Source: Bugula neritina (taxonomy: Eukaryota > Bryozoa > Gymnolaemata > Cheilostomatida > Bugulidae). Taken from it: DNA of 64,000 nt. The notes beneath the pieces were generated by a model. It made no database searches, was not told where the DNA came from, and saw nothing but the letters and a program-made list of their open reading frames with translations. The DNA lies in contig OZ037768.1 in NCBI GenBank assembly GCA_964035545.1, positions 8,795,241-8,859,240 on the forward strand, read 5' to 3'. The position numbers and the translations under genes are program-made. Shown here in pieces: positions 1 through 12,700 of the stretch (the first letter of the stretch is position 1; each line of letters begins with the position of its first letter).

Positions 1-3000
1 AAAAGGCCGTAAATTTGAGATGCTGTATAGCCTGAGATTTTCACAACCCCACCAGTGTGCTTATTTGCATAATGGAGTTACAGTTGGTGAGGTTTTGGTA
101 AACCCCACAAGGTGCCATTATTTTTGACAATGCTTGTTAGTTGGTCGATTAATTCAAAATAAAAGCTCAAAATATGTTTGATCTTGTTCTAACGAGTTAC
201 TTAATAAAATTATGTTTTGCAATTTTTTGACTTTTTTGCAAGAGCATGTTGTTCCAATAGTAATGTCAGTTTGGTTTAGAAAGAAATTTATGTTTGAAAA
301 ATCAATTTGCTTTCTTGTCAATCAGCCCAATGAGCCCATATAGAGCAGTTTGTGGTAAAATAATTTTAATAAATTATAAAACTTAAACGCCTTTAATATA
401 ATGTAACTGTTCCAACCCTTGGAAATATGCATCAGGCAAATGGTGTCCAAAGTCTTTTCGTAATTGTCACGTATTTAAGCTAGATTGAGTAATAATACTG
501 ACTTTCTGCTAGCTTGACATTTGGGTAATTAAAATTTAAATTGGATTTAGTTTAGTAACGTAATTAGATGTTAGAAGCGTGAGAATAAATTCTAGAACAA
601 TAAATTAATTTATATGGCTGTTGAAATTTGATGTAAATAATAATATACAGGTGTGTTAGTGCAGCATAGCAAAATTAATTCGAGGGTTAAACATATAAAG
701 ATGTTTGGTTGAACATTGATATTCATCTTAATGTATGCAGTCTGCACCTCAAAATGCATAAAATGCTAGATCAAAAACATGTAACAACTTAGCATTCCAT
801 CTGATTAAATATTCAGTGGTTAAGAAGTAAAACCAATATTGCTCATATTGATGTGGTGTTTATTAATTAAGGTGGGAATTTACTTTTGATATTCTCTTCT
901 TGAATTTATTGTGCAAATAAGCGTCAACTTATAAGAAAAAATGAAAATTATGTAAATCTTTAGATATACTGAGACATTATGTCTCAGTGTTTTATTGAGA
1001 AACGTTTCCCATACACAATGCCTGTAGATTAATGCAAACATAATATCAAAATTAAAATCTCATTTGTTATTAGCTAATTACAAACAAAACTCCAAAATGT
1101 TTGCGGGTTTTCCTCATTTTTGAATATAGTATATAGCAGACACTGTTGTTGGAACTTAGTATATCTGCCATATATAAATATTATGTTGTTCTTTTCAAGC
1201 ATTGCACTTGCAAATGTATGCAAAATATATGTTTGCTAAAAACGCATCAAGTGATTTTTCTTGACAGTCTGTTATAATCTTATGAGGTTTGTTTGCCAAG
1301 GACTTGAATTTTCAAAGTATGATAATACATTATTGACTAACAGCTATAAAGTGAATTTCTAAAACATAAACTAGGCTTTAGAACTTTAGTCAATAAAGCA
1401 AAATAAATGCTTAAGAATAATGTCTAAATCAGTTGATGATGACACTTTTATCAAACACATACTTTGTGCACTTATATATGGTATCCATTTAATGTTTATC
1501 ATATATACTTAATTTATTTTCCTATAAATCTCATGGCTTTTAAAACAAAGTATATTGATGTTCTGTTACTAAACATAAGAAATGTAACAACATTTATTCA
1601 TATAATTTTTTATATTAATACATATTATCAAGTAATACCCCTTCAGTACAATAATATGTAGGCTACAATATCACATTTCTATTTAAACTTGTGCTGTATT
1701 GTCAAGTAACAAATTACTCAAACACTGCTATATATATAGCCTACACTCAAAAAATGCTATAACACCACTTAATGGCTTAATTGCTTTTTATTAAAGTCAT
1801 GCAGCAAGAAATCAAGATTCAAAATTTGCCAGCATAATATATTATTGCATTATTTATTTCTAATCTCCATGTAAAAATGGATAATGCAATCATGTACTTT
1901 ATGTCGCTAAAGGTTTTTATTAATGGAGAAACTCCCAAATTGTACACCAGATATATACATGAATTTTCTTTGCTATAAGTTTTCACACATTTGTTACAAA
2001 CTTATAGAAGCCGTGGCTGTTAATTAACCTTGAAAGAAAACATTGTGATAATATTACATTCCAAGATAGATTTTGCTACAAATACCAAAGTCAATGCTGT
2101 TGTAACTCACTCAGTCTAATACTGCCGTATGAGGAAAGCCATATATAAGTGCTTCCTTTTGGGGACAATTTTTTGCTATGCACATAAACAGAAAAGCGCT
2201 GCCTTAACAAATAGCACTCAGTACGATAAAAAGCATCTTATGAGTTACAATTACATATAGAAAAGAAATTGCAGTTATTACCACGATATAATATATAGAC
2301 ATGCCTTGCATAAGTGCACTGCAATTTCAAATAATGTTTTTACATGTTATAGATGTTAGTTTATTATTCAGCATCAACCTAGCATGCTTATATGCACAGA
2401 GCTTTATATCTTATTGCATAAAAGAATAAAATACATATAGAAATGAGGTATCTATTATATGAGCTGTTTCAATTCATGTATTCAAATAAACCTATACTAT
2501 CTCAAAACTAGCCATTGATTCACATGCTACACAATAAGATGAATATAAATACTACAAGTCAGATGTTAAAATTGCACTTAAACAGCATTATTATATATGT
2601 TACTATAATGTTGCTTTGTTAGTACTCTTAACTCAAAAGCTAGAATTTTTATACCATATAGCTTTCACTGTGTGAAAAGAGCCTCTTGCCTAATGAACTA
2701 GAAGGCAAGCTGACGTTATGGGGAATGACTGTCAGCTGACATACTGCTGACCTATATTATGATATTACTCTTTAGATGTAGCAACACATCTGGTGAGGTT
2801 GAAGTAAACTCTCTTCTAGATTAGTCACATGTTAGCTTTCATTGAAATTTACGGCTGCTTGCCTTAGATGATAATGTTCACAGGTGTGCATGAATTATAA
2901 TTTAAGTATATAGTTGAGATCTCACTGCTTTTTTAAATTGAAATGCACAAATGTGGAATAAAATGTAATTTTTTTTCTATGCTAGTTCTCCGATACCAAA

Positions 3001-5740
3001 ATTTAATAAAGCTCTCTCCTAAAAGCATTATGGTAGATATTAACAGTTTTATTTTAGCACTTCATTCATTTATATATTTACTCAAAAAAAAGTGAAAAAA
3101 TAAACCGAAAATTGGTTATTTCTATGAATGCATAACTTAAAAATAAATATCTGACAAAATAAGGCAACTGATTGAACGATCAGGTTTACAATAAATTGCA
3201 TGAGTTTAAAATTTGACTCAATTAATAATGCAAATATAAAGCTGCATTAAATATTTTGGAGAGAGCTTTCAGCACATTTATTGCAAACTCATCAAAATTA
3301 TATTTGTTGATCAACTTTATTTAACCTTTAAAAACATTGTCTTCTATTACGTGATAAACACATGAAACAGAAGCCAAAACTCAATGCAAATTTGCCTTGC
3401 TTGCAGTGGCTAATTATTGTTTATACTAATTTAAGTGCAAGGGATGAATTACAATAGTATACATGTCACCTTACAAAATCAATTGAACTTATCAATAGCA
3501 AATATAGTTCATAATAATACCTATGTGATATAAGATCTGAAAATCTTTAGAATTGAGCTTTTAATACTGCAGTATGTCACAAAAGCACAATTATGCAGAA
3601 AATAAAATTTTCCAAAACTGTATTTTAAACTACATGCAGTGATAGTTTGCACGAATTAGCTATTGCAGCTGTCTATATCCATATAAACAGTTGACGTCAG
3701 AATTTATCTTGTGTTAAATGGAATATGTTTTTATTTTTCAACTAATTAATAATTAAACATTAATTGACAGCGCTTTGTAACTGCCAATACTAAAGAGACA
3801 GCAAAATTCTAAAATTCTTAGCTTATGCAATGTAGTGGTTTTGTAAAGTTTCAAATTATTGGTTCTTTTATTAATCTGAAAAACTTAAAAAATTCACAAT
3901 TCATATATACACATAATAGTAATTAGGCCTAATAATCTGCAATAGCAATTTTCTCACACAAGTGCAGCATTAAATAAGGTGTGTTTTCAAAACATGATAC
4001 TTGATATTCTTGCAACACTAATTGAAAATTATATAAAGTCTAACTTGCCTTCTCAGACTCAATAACCGATAACTCTTGCAAAAAACAACTCTTGGCAGAT
4101 GTTGTGGGATTTGAAGAGGGTAATAAATGAGTCACCCAAATTCTGTTTGTGGCTAAAGCAGAAATTTATTAACTTTCTATGCTCTTCCACAATGCTTTCT
4201 TAATGATTATAATTTAATCTTTCAAATATTCTAAATCTCTATAATTTATTGCCAACCTGAAAGATTACGGAGATAAAGATGGGTCCTTGATTTGCCACCA
4301 AGTGATAGCGCGGAAACGATGAAAATTTCAGTCTAGTGCAATCCAACAAAAACCCAAAAGCTATTTAACAATTACAATGAGAAGAAAGTTAACAGCTTAG
4401 TCAATCAATGAATTTGAACTTATTAAGACATTTAATTTTTTATATTTTAATTATGAGTGTGCGTAATAGAGAGGTTCACTTATTCTCTCTATAGTAGCTA
4501 AACAGGCAAGATAGCTGAACAACTATATAGGCACTCCACTGCTTTATAGATAGTCACACTATAGAAAAAAGACCAGTTAGTATAACATTGGAGATTTTTG
4601 CCTATCAAAGAACAGCAATAACATAATTATATAGGTTATTAACAAAACAGCCTGTAGTACAAAATGTTGCTTTTAAATTGAATTATGTAGCTACTACAGT
4701 AATAGAGAAAATAAATTAAAATAAATTAGTGCAATCAAAATACCATCAACCAATAATAAATGAATTAATAAACAAATAAATAAGTTGTAATGACAATTTC
4801 TTTATTTACTCAGAAATTATCTTCTCTCTGTTTAATATATTATTGTATTGATCAAAATTAGATATTGTATAATATTATAATAGTAAACTGTTTTTGCTTA
4901 TAAATATCTATTATTTGTTGCCTTTGTATTAATCTTGTGAGTATATGCGGTACCTTTGTTAGATAAAAGAGTGAATTATATGTTTTTCATAACATAAATA
5001 TATGCATAAATCTAAACAATTCCAAGGATCAAAGACTACTGTACAACTCATATTCTAAGTGACTGTATGTTTCTGTAATGCTAAAACTTGGTTTCAGAAT
5101 GTATATATATTTATATAAATTACTATCTACAAATAAAATTCATTATTATAGGCTTACAGTTTAATTGATGGCCCCCTTATTCAGAGAACTTCAAGCAGTT
5201 GTGAGTAATTGCTATTCCCTACAATGTCTTGCTTTATCTTTGTAACATAGTACTACTACAATTGTCTAAAAAGCTATTGATTCAGTTTGTTTACTATGTT
5301 ACCAGTTTATTCAACTTTGTAGCAGCTTATTTTTTAAAATTTAATAATAATAGATAGACTTGAACAGTTTAAGCAGGTACTGCATTATATTAAGAAAATG
5401 TACATGACTTGCACAGGTTCTAATTGGCACCCACTTTGTGTTTTAAGATGCTTTTAAAACTTGATATATAAAATTTTAAACTATACAAGACAACAATGGG
5501 TTTTAAATTATACTAACTGTTTAATGTAAGTTTGCAAAAGCTGTCTTGCTATAGATCATTTTGTCGGATCATATCAATGATTGATATATTTGAACCATGT
5601 GAAGTTGTCACCTCTCTATAAACTGCATTATAAAATTATATTAAACATAGTGATGGCATGCAGCAACACTCTCTTACATGATGAAACTTATTTCAACTTT
5701 TGTGCTTATTTCTAAAAGTTTTAAAGATTGAAAAGCAACT

Positions 5741-5794
5741 TGTGTGTGTGTGCGTGTGTGTGTGTGTGTGTGTGCGTGTGCGCGCGTGTGTGTG
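5741..5794. repeat. TG/CG dinucleotide microsatellite
   Basis: About 54 bp of alternating TG with CG interruptions. Alternating purine-pyrimidine tracts of this kind can adopt Z-DNA; that is general knowledge and not shown here. Confidence 0.95.
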
Positions 5795-8180
5795 ATTAGT
5801 AAAACTAATTATATATGCTTATTGAAATTAGTTTTAGCAGTATTAATATTTTAACTGTGAATTTATTGTGTTTAGGCTTTTAACTGATCTTCCAATAATT
5901 ATATTAAATATTAATAATGAAAAAGGTTTGCGATTTACTATTAGTTTTCTTTTGAAAATATGCAAAATCTATTAATACGATATTAATCATACAAAGTCCA
6001 AAAATTGAAATAAATTTACATATATATGTTATAATGTATTACTATTTAGACATAATAAATACAAAATGTGATATTGTGTCTACTGTTTTCGAAACCTCGA
6101 CAAAGAAACTATTCCATTATAATTACATAATGTTATATTCATGCTCAGTCAATGCATCACCAATACCCAATAATGACTGTGTAGGCCTATGGCAATGCCA
6201 TTAATAATAGCTGGACAATATATCAATAAATCATTATTGATTTTATGTTGTTTATTTAATTTAGGATACTGTTTCATCCATCATGATCAAAGACAGATAG
6301 TTGCAAAAAATAACAAAGAGTGATTTTTGCTAAGCAAAAAGTTGTGGTTGAAAACCAAATTAATGCCTTATGTCTATAACCTTGTGAAAGCAAAATGAAG
6401 AATTTAATTAGGTTACCGCAGTAGTTCACACACAAAGAGAATATTAATAGAACTTAATATAGAGAGTCATTGCCTCCTTAGTTGCTATTTGGTAATTTAT
6501 ATTAGTACCATTTTTAAGTCAGCTGTTTTATTATTTTTCTGATGATACTGTCGCGCTGTGAGTATTTGTAGATGATGCTTTCGTGTAGTTTATATCAACA
6601 CCTGATTAGCGTGCTGTAACATATTACATACAGTCGCATGTGCCATTATATACTTTTTAAATGCTTTAACTTGCTCTCAACCATGATGATAATTAGAATT
6701 ATTAGCAAGGTTTATAACAAACAAACTGATTTTTAAAAAATAGCAATAAAATTTATGTTATAAAACAGTTAAAATGTCAATTTCTTATTTAAAACTACTA
6801 ACGGAGATATGTGCTTTTTAAACTTTTTAAACAGTATTAATTACCTTCATTACAAAGCATGGTGTTGAATTACTATAATTGATATGTATTATATATCGTA
6901 TTTATTATGTATACATATAAGACTATTATAAAGATATAGCTTTAAAGACAAAGTTTAAATAATATAATTGTTTTTTTAAAGTTATTTTGATGATCATTTC
7001 AAATACTTTTAGCTGATAATAATATAACATGTTTAAAATCATGATATTTATTGTATTATTTAAACATGAATAGCTATATACACTATACAGACAGAGATTC
7101 TAAAAATACAACAATGACCAGCACAAAATTAATAAAAACTTTGATGATAACTGTTTGACTCTTTGAAGCATGAAATAGAATGCCTATGTTGAATGCAGGA
7201 TATATTTATGTTACTTTAAAGGTATCATAATAACTTGTTGTAGCTATATTTTAAACAGTTCAAAGTATTGTACAACATACAAAAAGACCCTATGATTGCA
7301 TGTATGAAGCAACTTGACAACATAGGCCTATTGCTATAGCACACATATAATACAGTTTGTGTATGACTATTATAATTTTAACTCAACAATCCTAACAATC
7401 TAAGTTGACAGCATTTTCATAGAGTACCACTAGATTGGAATGCATTCATTTCAGTGTAAATTAATTTGGAGTGTTGATACATGACATAGTCACGTAACTA
7501 AAGACTGTAAGCATAAGCGTAGCAATTCCTTTAGCAAAATAAAGTATTGGTAGTACCTAAAGAATCTAGCATAGCTCAACACAATTATTATGTTTATCAT
7601 GCAAAACAATATCTGCATGACTTTGTGATAATTTTATTATTCCCTATTATTTCCCAGTTCCATGCGTTTAAAATATAGGCTATGAGAGTTGTCCGTTCTA
7701 AGAAGACTTCCAAAACAGGAGTTGCGTTTAAACAGAGAGATAGAAAATAGACTGATGATTTGTATCACAACCAAATACAAAGCATCGTATATTCATTGAA
7801 AACAAAAATTTGATATAATGAGCTGCTATAGCTTGCTTAGTTAGTAGAGGATTACCAGATGCAGCATAAAAGTTGGGACTATCTAATGCACTGTTTGTAT
7901 ACAACTGAACTCAAAATTAGTGAACCAATGCACTCAATGACTTCCTACTCTGTGCTGCATCAAGCGATCAAATTTTAGTTAGTTTTATTTTCGCAAAACT
8001 AGCTAGTCCAGCCAGTGTGATCTTTAACCCTTTGTCTGAGATAAGCGGCGGTTTTATGATCGAAGAAACCACGGTTGGCGTTGCTCTCGATTTACGCCTG
8101 CTATATCGAGTTACGTATTAGAAACTCAGGATGAAAACAATATTGTTCAGTTCCTGCAAAAATGGTGGCGCTAGTTAAGC

Positions 8181-8216
8181 TCACCAGAGGCGCTTTACAA
8201 AAAGCGCCACTGGTGA
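8181..8216. repeat. 16-bp inverted repeat (hairpin) in a GC-richer patch
   Basis: Arms at 8181-8196 and 8201-8216 are complementary at 15 of 16 positions around a 4-base loop. Each arm contains a GGCGCT core, and a third copy, GGTGGCGCTA, lies at 8164-8173. The surrounding 200 bp is clearly richer in G+C and CpG than its flanks. Function is unknown. Confidence 0.85.
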
Positions 8217-8345
8217 CAAAATTGAAATAACATTAGCACATGATGAAGTTTCGTATTGAAACCGAAAGGGTGGTTATAGAATTTTTAGACACGCAATCAT
8301 AAAAATGGTTTATGTTTAATTATTAAAATCAATATAATGACTAAG

Positions 8346-9070
8346 TCTAATGAGAATCATAATGATAATGATATTGATAATGATTTATAATGATATTCAT
8401 ATTGAATCATTACACTTTACAGTTTTAGTTTACAATTTCAGTTTACACTTGCACTTCCACCTACTCTTAGTCTTACTCTTAGTCGTACAGTTATTCTTAC
8501 TGATAGTGATACTGATAATGGTATTTATTATTTATTATCACAATTGTCTAGTTACTAGTTAGTGTAACTATACTCATACTGATGCTGTTAGTGTTACTAT
8601 TGCTATTAGACTTAGTACTCACTTAGTCTTACACTAACTCTAAGTGATAAGTCTAACACTTACCTATACTCATACTGATACTGTTAGTGTTACAGTCACA
8701 GTGACAGTGATTGTAATTGTCATCGTGATTAATATTTATTGTTATTATTACTATTACTATTAGTATTAGTAGTAGCCTTAGGCTCAAGCTGAGGCTTAGC
8801 TTCAAATGCTCATCATTCTATATAATATATCAAATTCAATAACAATGTGAATATTGCTATTGAATTTGATTAAAATTGAATTTAATTAATATTATAGATA
8901 TTAAATTCAATAATATTTTATTAAAGATACTATTAATAATAATATTACCATAAGTCTTAGACCCAATATTATTATTACGGATACTTATAATAAAACTAAT
9001 ACTAATAGTCATACTATTATGAGCATTACTCTATAACTATTAGTATAAGTGTTATGTATACACTAGTTAG
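8346..9070. repeat. Degenerate ACTAAT/ATTAGT-type simple repeat tract
   Basis: Imperfect runs of 6-mers such as ACTATT, AGTATT, TTAGTC and GATAAT occur in both orientations and are mixed with TTACTCTTAGTC-like variants. The tract ends about 720 bp before the probable start codon of the CTCF-like gene. Similar tracts recur near 31430, 40560, 41980, 57850, 58120 and 59150. Confidence 0.8.
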
Positions 9071-9790
9071 ACTAAAAGTTATGCTTTGTTTTACAGTACA
9101 AGACACAAATGTGCATAACTTATAGTTTTGTAGTTATACTTATAACACTGAGCAATTAGCAAACCCGGGCCAATGTCGAAATCAATCATCAGATGATTGT
9201 TATCAGGAGAAATAGGTCACACACAGTATTTATGTCAATCAAATAGGCTACTCTATTTTGGTCAAAACAATTTATTGTGAAGTACTGCAATAAGGGTTTG
9301 GCAGTTCATTTAACTAAGAATTGCTATACATGCTGTTACTTCCATTATTAATCACAGTTTTAAATTTTTCCAAAATGCATTTACTTTTGAAGAGAATTTT
9401 GATTGTTGTTGTATAGATCTTATTCCGACCACCTATCTGTATTACTAAAAATTTTGAGATGTACTCTACTTAATGTAAATTTGCATTATAAAAATAGATT
9501 TCAAGACATGATAAAAATACTTTTCTAATGAATATTGTGGGGGAGTATGAATGTCACCATAATAATTAATGGTTTTAACTTTTTAAGTAGTTTTGCTTAT
9601 GTTGTAAAATGTATTTTCTTGATGTTAAGTTTTTAATGATGCAAGATATTTTGGGTTATCAAAAGTTACTGGCAACGCTCTCCATTTTTCACAATTCTCA
9701 AAGGGTTATGAGTAGATATAATTATTGTTAATTCTTACTGATTACCAAATTTGTGTTATTCTATTATATATATGTAATATGCTATTAGAT

Positions 9791-12700
9791 ATGGAGATTA
9801 TGAATGAAACAAAGTTAATAGATGACCAAGTAAATGTGGCTGAAAATACTGTCATTGATGATTTGGAGAATGAGAAGTTGCAGGTTCTAAATACGAATGC
9901 AAGCACAACTACTCTGAACATGCAAAATTTCATTGGCACCGCAGGATATCCTGAAAACAGAGAAGAAATACATGGAGGACATGAGCCGGCGTTTGAATGC
10001 ACATGTAAGTACTTGTATTTGGAAAGTACTTGCATCATGGATCACGATCATTAATCAATAATGAAATTTTGCATTTAGAAAATGGTTTACCAAATTATTT
10101 ACATTACTTCAAATAAGTTTCAGTCTAGATTGAATAGAATAGGTCTGGGTTCTGTTGAATAGTGTTTAGATTTGTATATGTGTAATATTTTATGTAGTTC
10201 TGAATGTCACAATTTGTTACAGCAATTGCAGTTGATGATGAGACACACACTACACAAATCAATGCCATGCTACAACAAGATGGACAGCTTTTACAAGTTG
10301 ATGGAATGTGTGAAGATGGTGATGTTTACCTGGCAACTGCCAATCGACACCCTTTGACATACATTACAGGTATGACAAGGTGATATTGAAGAAATAATGT
10401 CTAGTATATCGTCATCACTTTAAGTACATTATATGCATGATAGTACCTTTGATGTAATTTCAATTTTTTTAAAAATCATTAGTTGGATAATTTTATTCTT
10501 TTAGTGTGGTCTTGAAAATTCTACTTTTTGTCTATGCCTACATATTGTTGCTCAAATGTTGAATAAATCTATTTGTGGCCCTTAGAACATACCTTGTGTT
10601 GAATAGCTGTTATGATGTTAATATGCCCACAATTTAACTAACCGTTGTGCTTTAGTTACACAATCTCAAGATCTGGAAGATGTTACTACTGTTCCCCTCA
10701 CATCCCTCTTGGCAACTAGCCCACAGAAGCCACATCAGCTGGTGTTACCAGCTGGGCTTGCTGACACACTGCTAGGTAAATTATTTTGAGTATTTATTTT
10801 TAGTTTTATTTTAATAAGTCCCCCTCTTTCAAATAGAATTAATGTAGTTACATGCTGAGAGTGTAGAGCCTTTAAATTTTGGAATATGTGAATTAATTCC
10901 ACACTGTTTATACTGTCACTGATTTAAACTAAGAGTCTTTAGTAAGAGTCAAACTGTAATGTAATCTCTAATACAACACTGCCCTATCGAATTCAAATGC
11001 TTTTAGCTTTCTACACCAAATGCTATCTATAAGCCAAGCGCAGCTGACTTGTTACAAATTTCTATATATTGAACAGACGCCAACCGTAAAAATAAAACTT
11101 ATAATCATTGCTTTAAATCACGGCAATGACTAATAATAGCTGAAAGGAAAACAACATAAGCTGATTCAGTTCAAAATGAATAATCACATTTAGGTACTAC
11201 TTGCCTTAAGTTTATTTTATTAAATATATAAATTAGAACAAAGAGCAGATGAGTCACATGATCAGTGTAGCCAAAGGAAACTAGAATCAAGTACTGTGCC
11301 TGCGTCAGTTCCTTCTACAAGTGCTATCAAGACTCAGGTAATTCCCACCTCGTCTATGAAGCTGAATTCTCCCGACAGCCAAAATTATCACACCGTTACA
11401 GTTACATTAGTCAATGATAACAAGAAAACACCCACTAATGTGAGTATTCGGCTAAAATATCTTCATGCGACGTAAATATTTTGTCAATGTATTATAACAT
11501 TTATTAACATAGTTCATTCATTTATGTTCACTTGATTTTACAGTAATCATTATACAATAATTTACATCTGGAAAGGTCCTGAAAAGAAATGAAGATCGAC
11601 ATAGAAGCGGCACTAGCTAGATAGTCCATCATATAGTTTAGATGAACTAAACCAGCCTTAGCTACTAATTTTTTGCAAGTGAACATGCAGACCATGGAAA
11701 ATCCTATTTACAAGATTTATTTTGTTCTTTTAGACCAACTACATCTTGCTACTCTCTACTAATGTAGACGGCAGCCCAACAACAACCGGTGCAAATGTTC
11801 TTAGTATAACTGAACAAAAAACCTCTCAAACCACATCTACACCATATTCTGTAGCTCAGAAGGTAACAATCATTACTTTATAACCATAAAGTTATAATAA
11901 CATCATTTCTGCTAAATTACTGTTGTCATTTTTGACTATATGTATTTGTTGATGATTTTCATTCAAGGATTTTTTGTAGCCCGAGGACACGGAGAAAGGC
12001 ATATGTAGTTTGTGCAATTATAAGACTACGCACCGCCACTTGTTACATAAGCATATAAAGACCCACTCTGAAGACCGACCCCACAAATGTCAAGTCTGTG
12101 GTAGTGCATTCAAGACGATGGCTAGTCTGAACAATCATATCAACACTCACTCAGGTATGGGTTATTTACATTATAAAATCTAGCTTCTCGCTGTGTGTAC
12201 TAGATGTGTGTATAATAGAGTTTACTCACTCTGATCTCAGGTAGTCTTAGAGTACTCGCTGCTTGCACTGATAACTGAGGGGCGTCCATTACATATTTGA
12301 AAATAATTTAGGAGTGTCTTTCTGGTAATGTACTATGTTGTCGGCTGCACAATGTGTTATAATATAAATTTTGCTAATTTTGGTTGTGGCTTTTGAGGAT
12401 ATCCGAACACCGGGCATTTTTCTGTATCACTATCAAACACTTTAGTTAATTTATCTGACATGATGGCTTGAGCACCGCAGAATTTATACAGTAAGCTATA
12501 TGCCATAAATTATAAAGAAAATACACATTTCCTATAGATATATGTTATATAAGTATAGGTATGAAAATATGTTGTATAAGATAATGATAGTATGAAAATA
12601 CTTAAACAGTGCCTTTTTAAATTTTTTTGGTCATAATTCAATGTAAAATGTGTTTTTGAAATGCATATCAGTTCTGGGACAATGATCAACTAGAAATTGA

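Larger units (their letters stand above)
1..9790. other. Intergenic AT-rich region without a recognisable gene
   Basis: I read both strands and found only short open frames with low-complexity or hydrophobic translations that resemble no family. It holds a TG/CG microsatellite (5741-5794), a small GC-richer patch with a hairpin (about 8040-8220), and a degenerate ACTAAT-type tract (about 8346-9070). The 5' end and promoter of the CTCF-like gene should lie in the last part, but no TATA box or untranslated exon can be assigned with confidence. Confidence 0.6.

Noticed and set aside
8350-8562. Hydrophobic 70-residue open frame
   Set aside because: Low-complexity translation of the ACTAAT-type tract.
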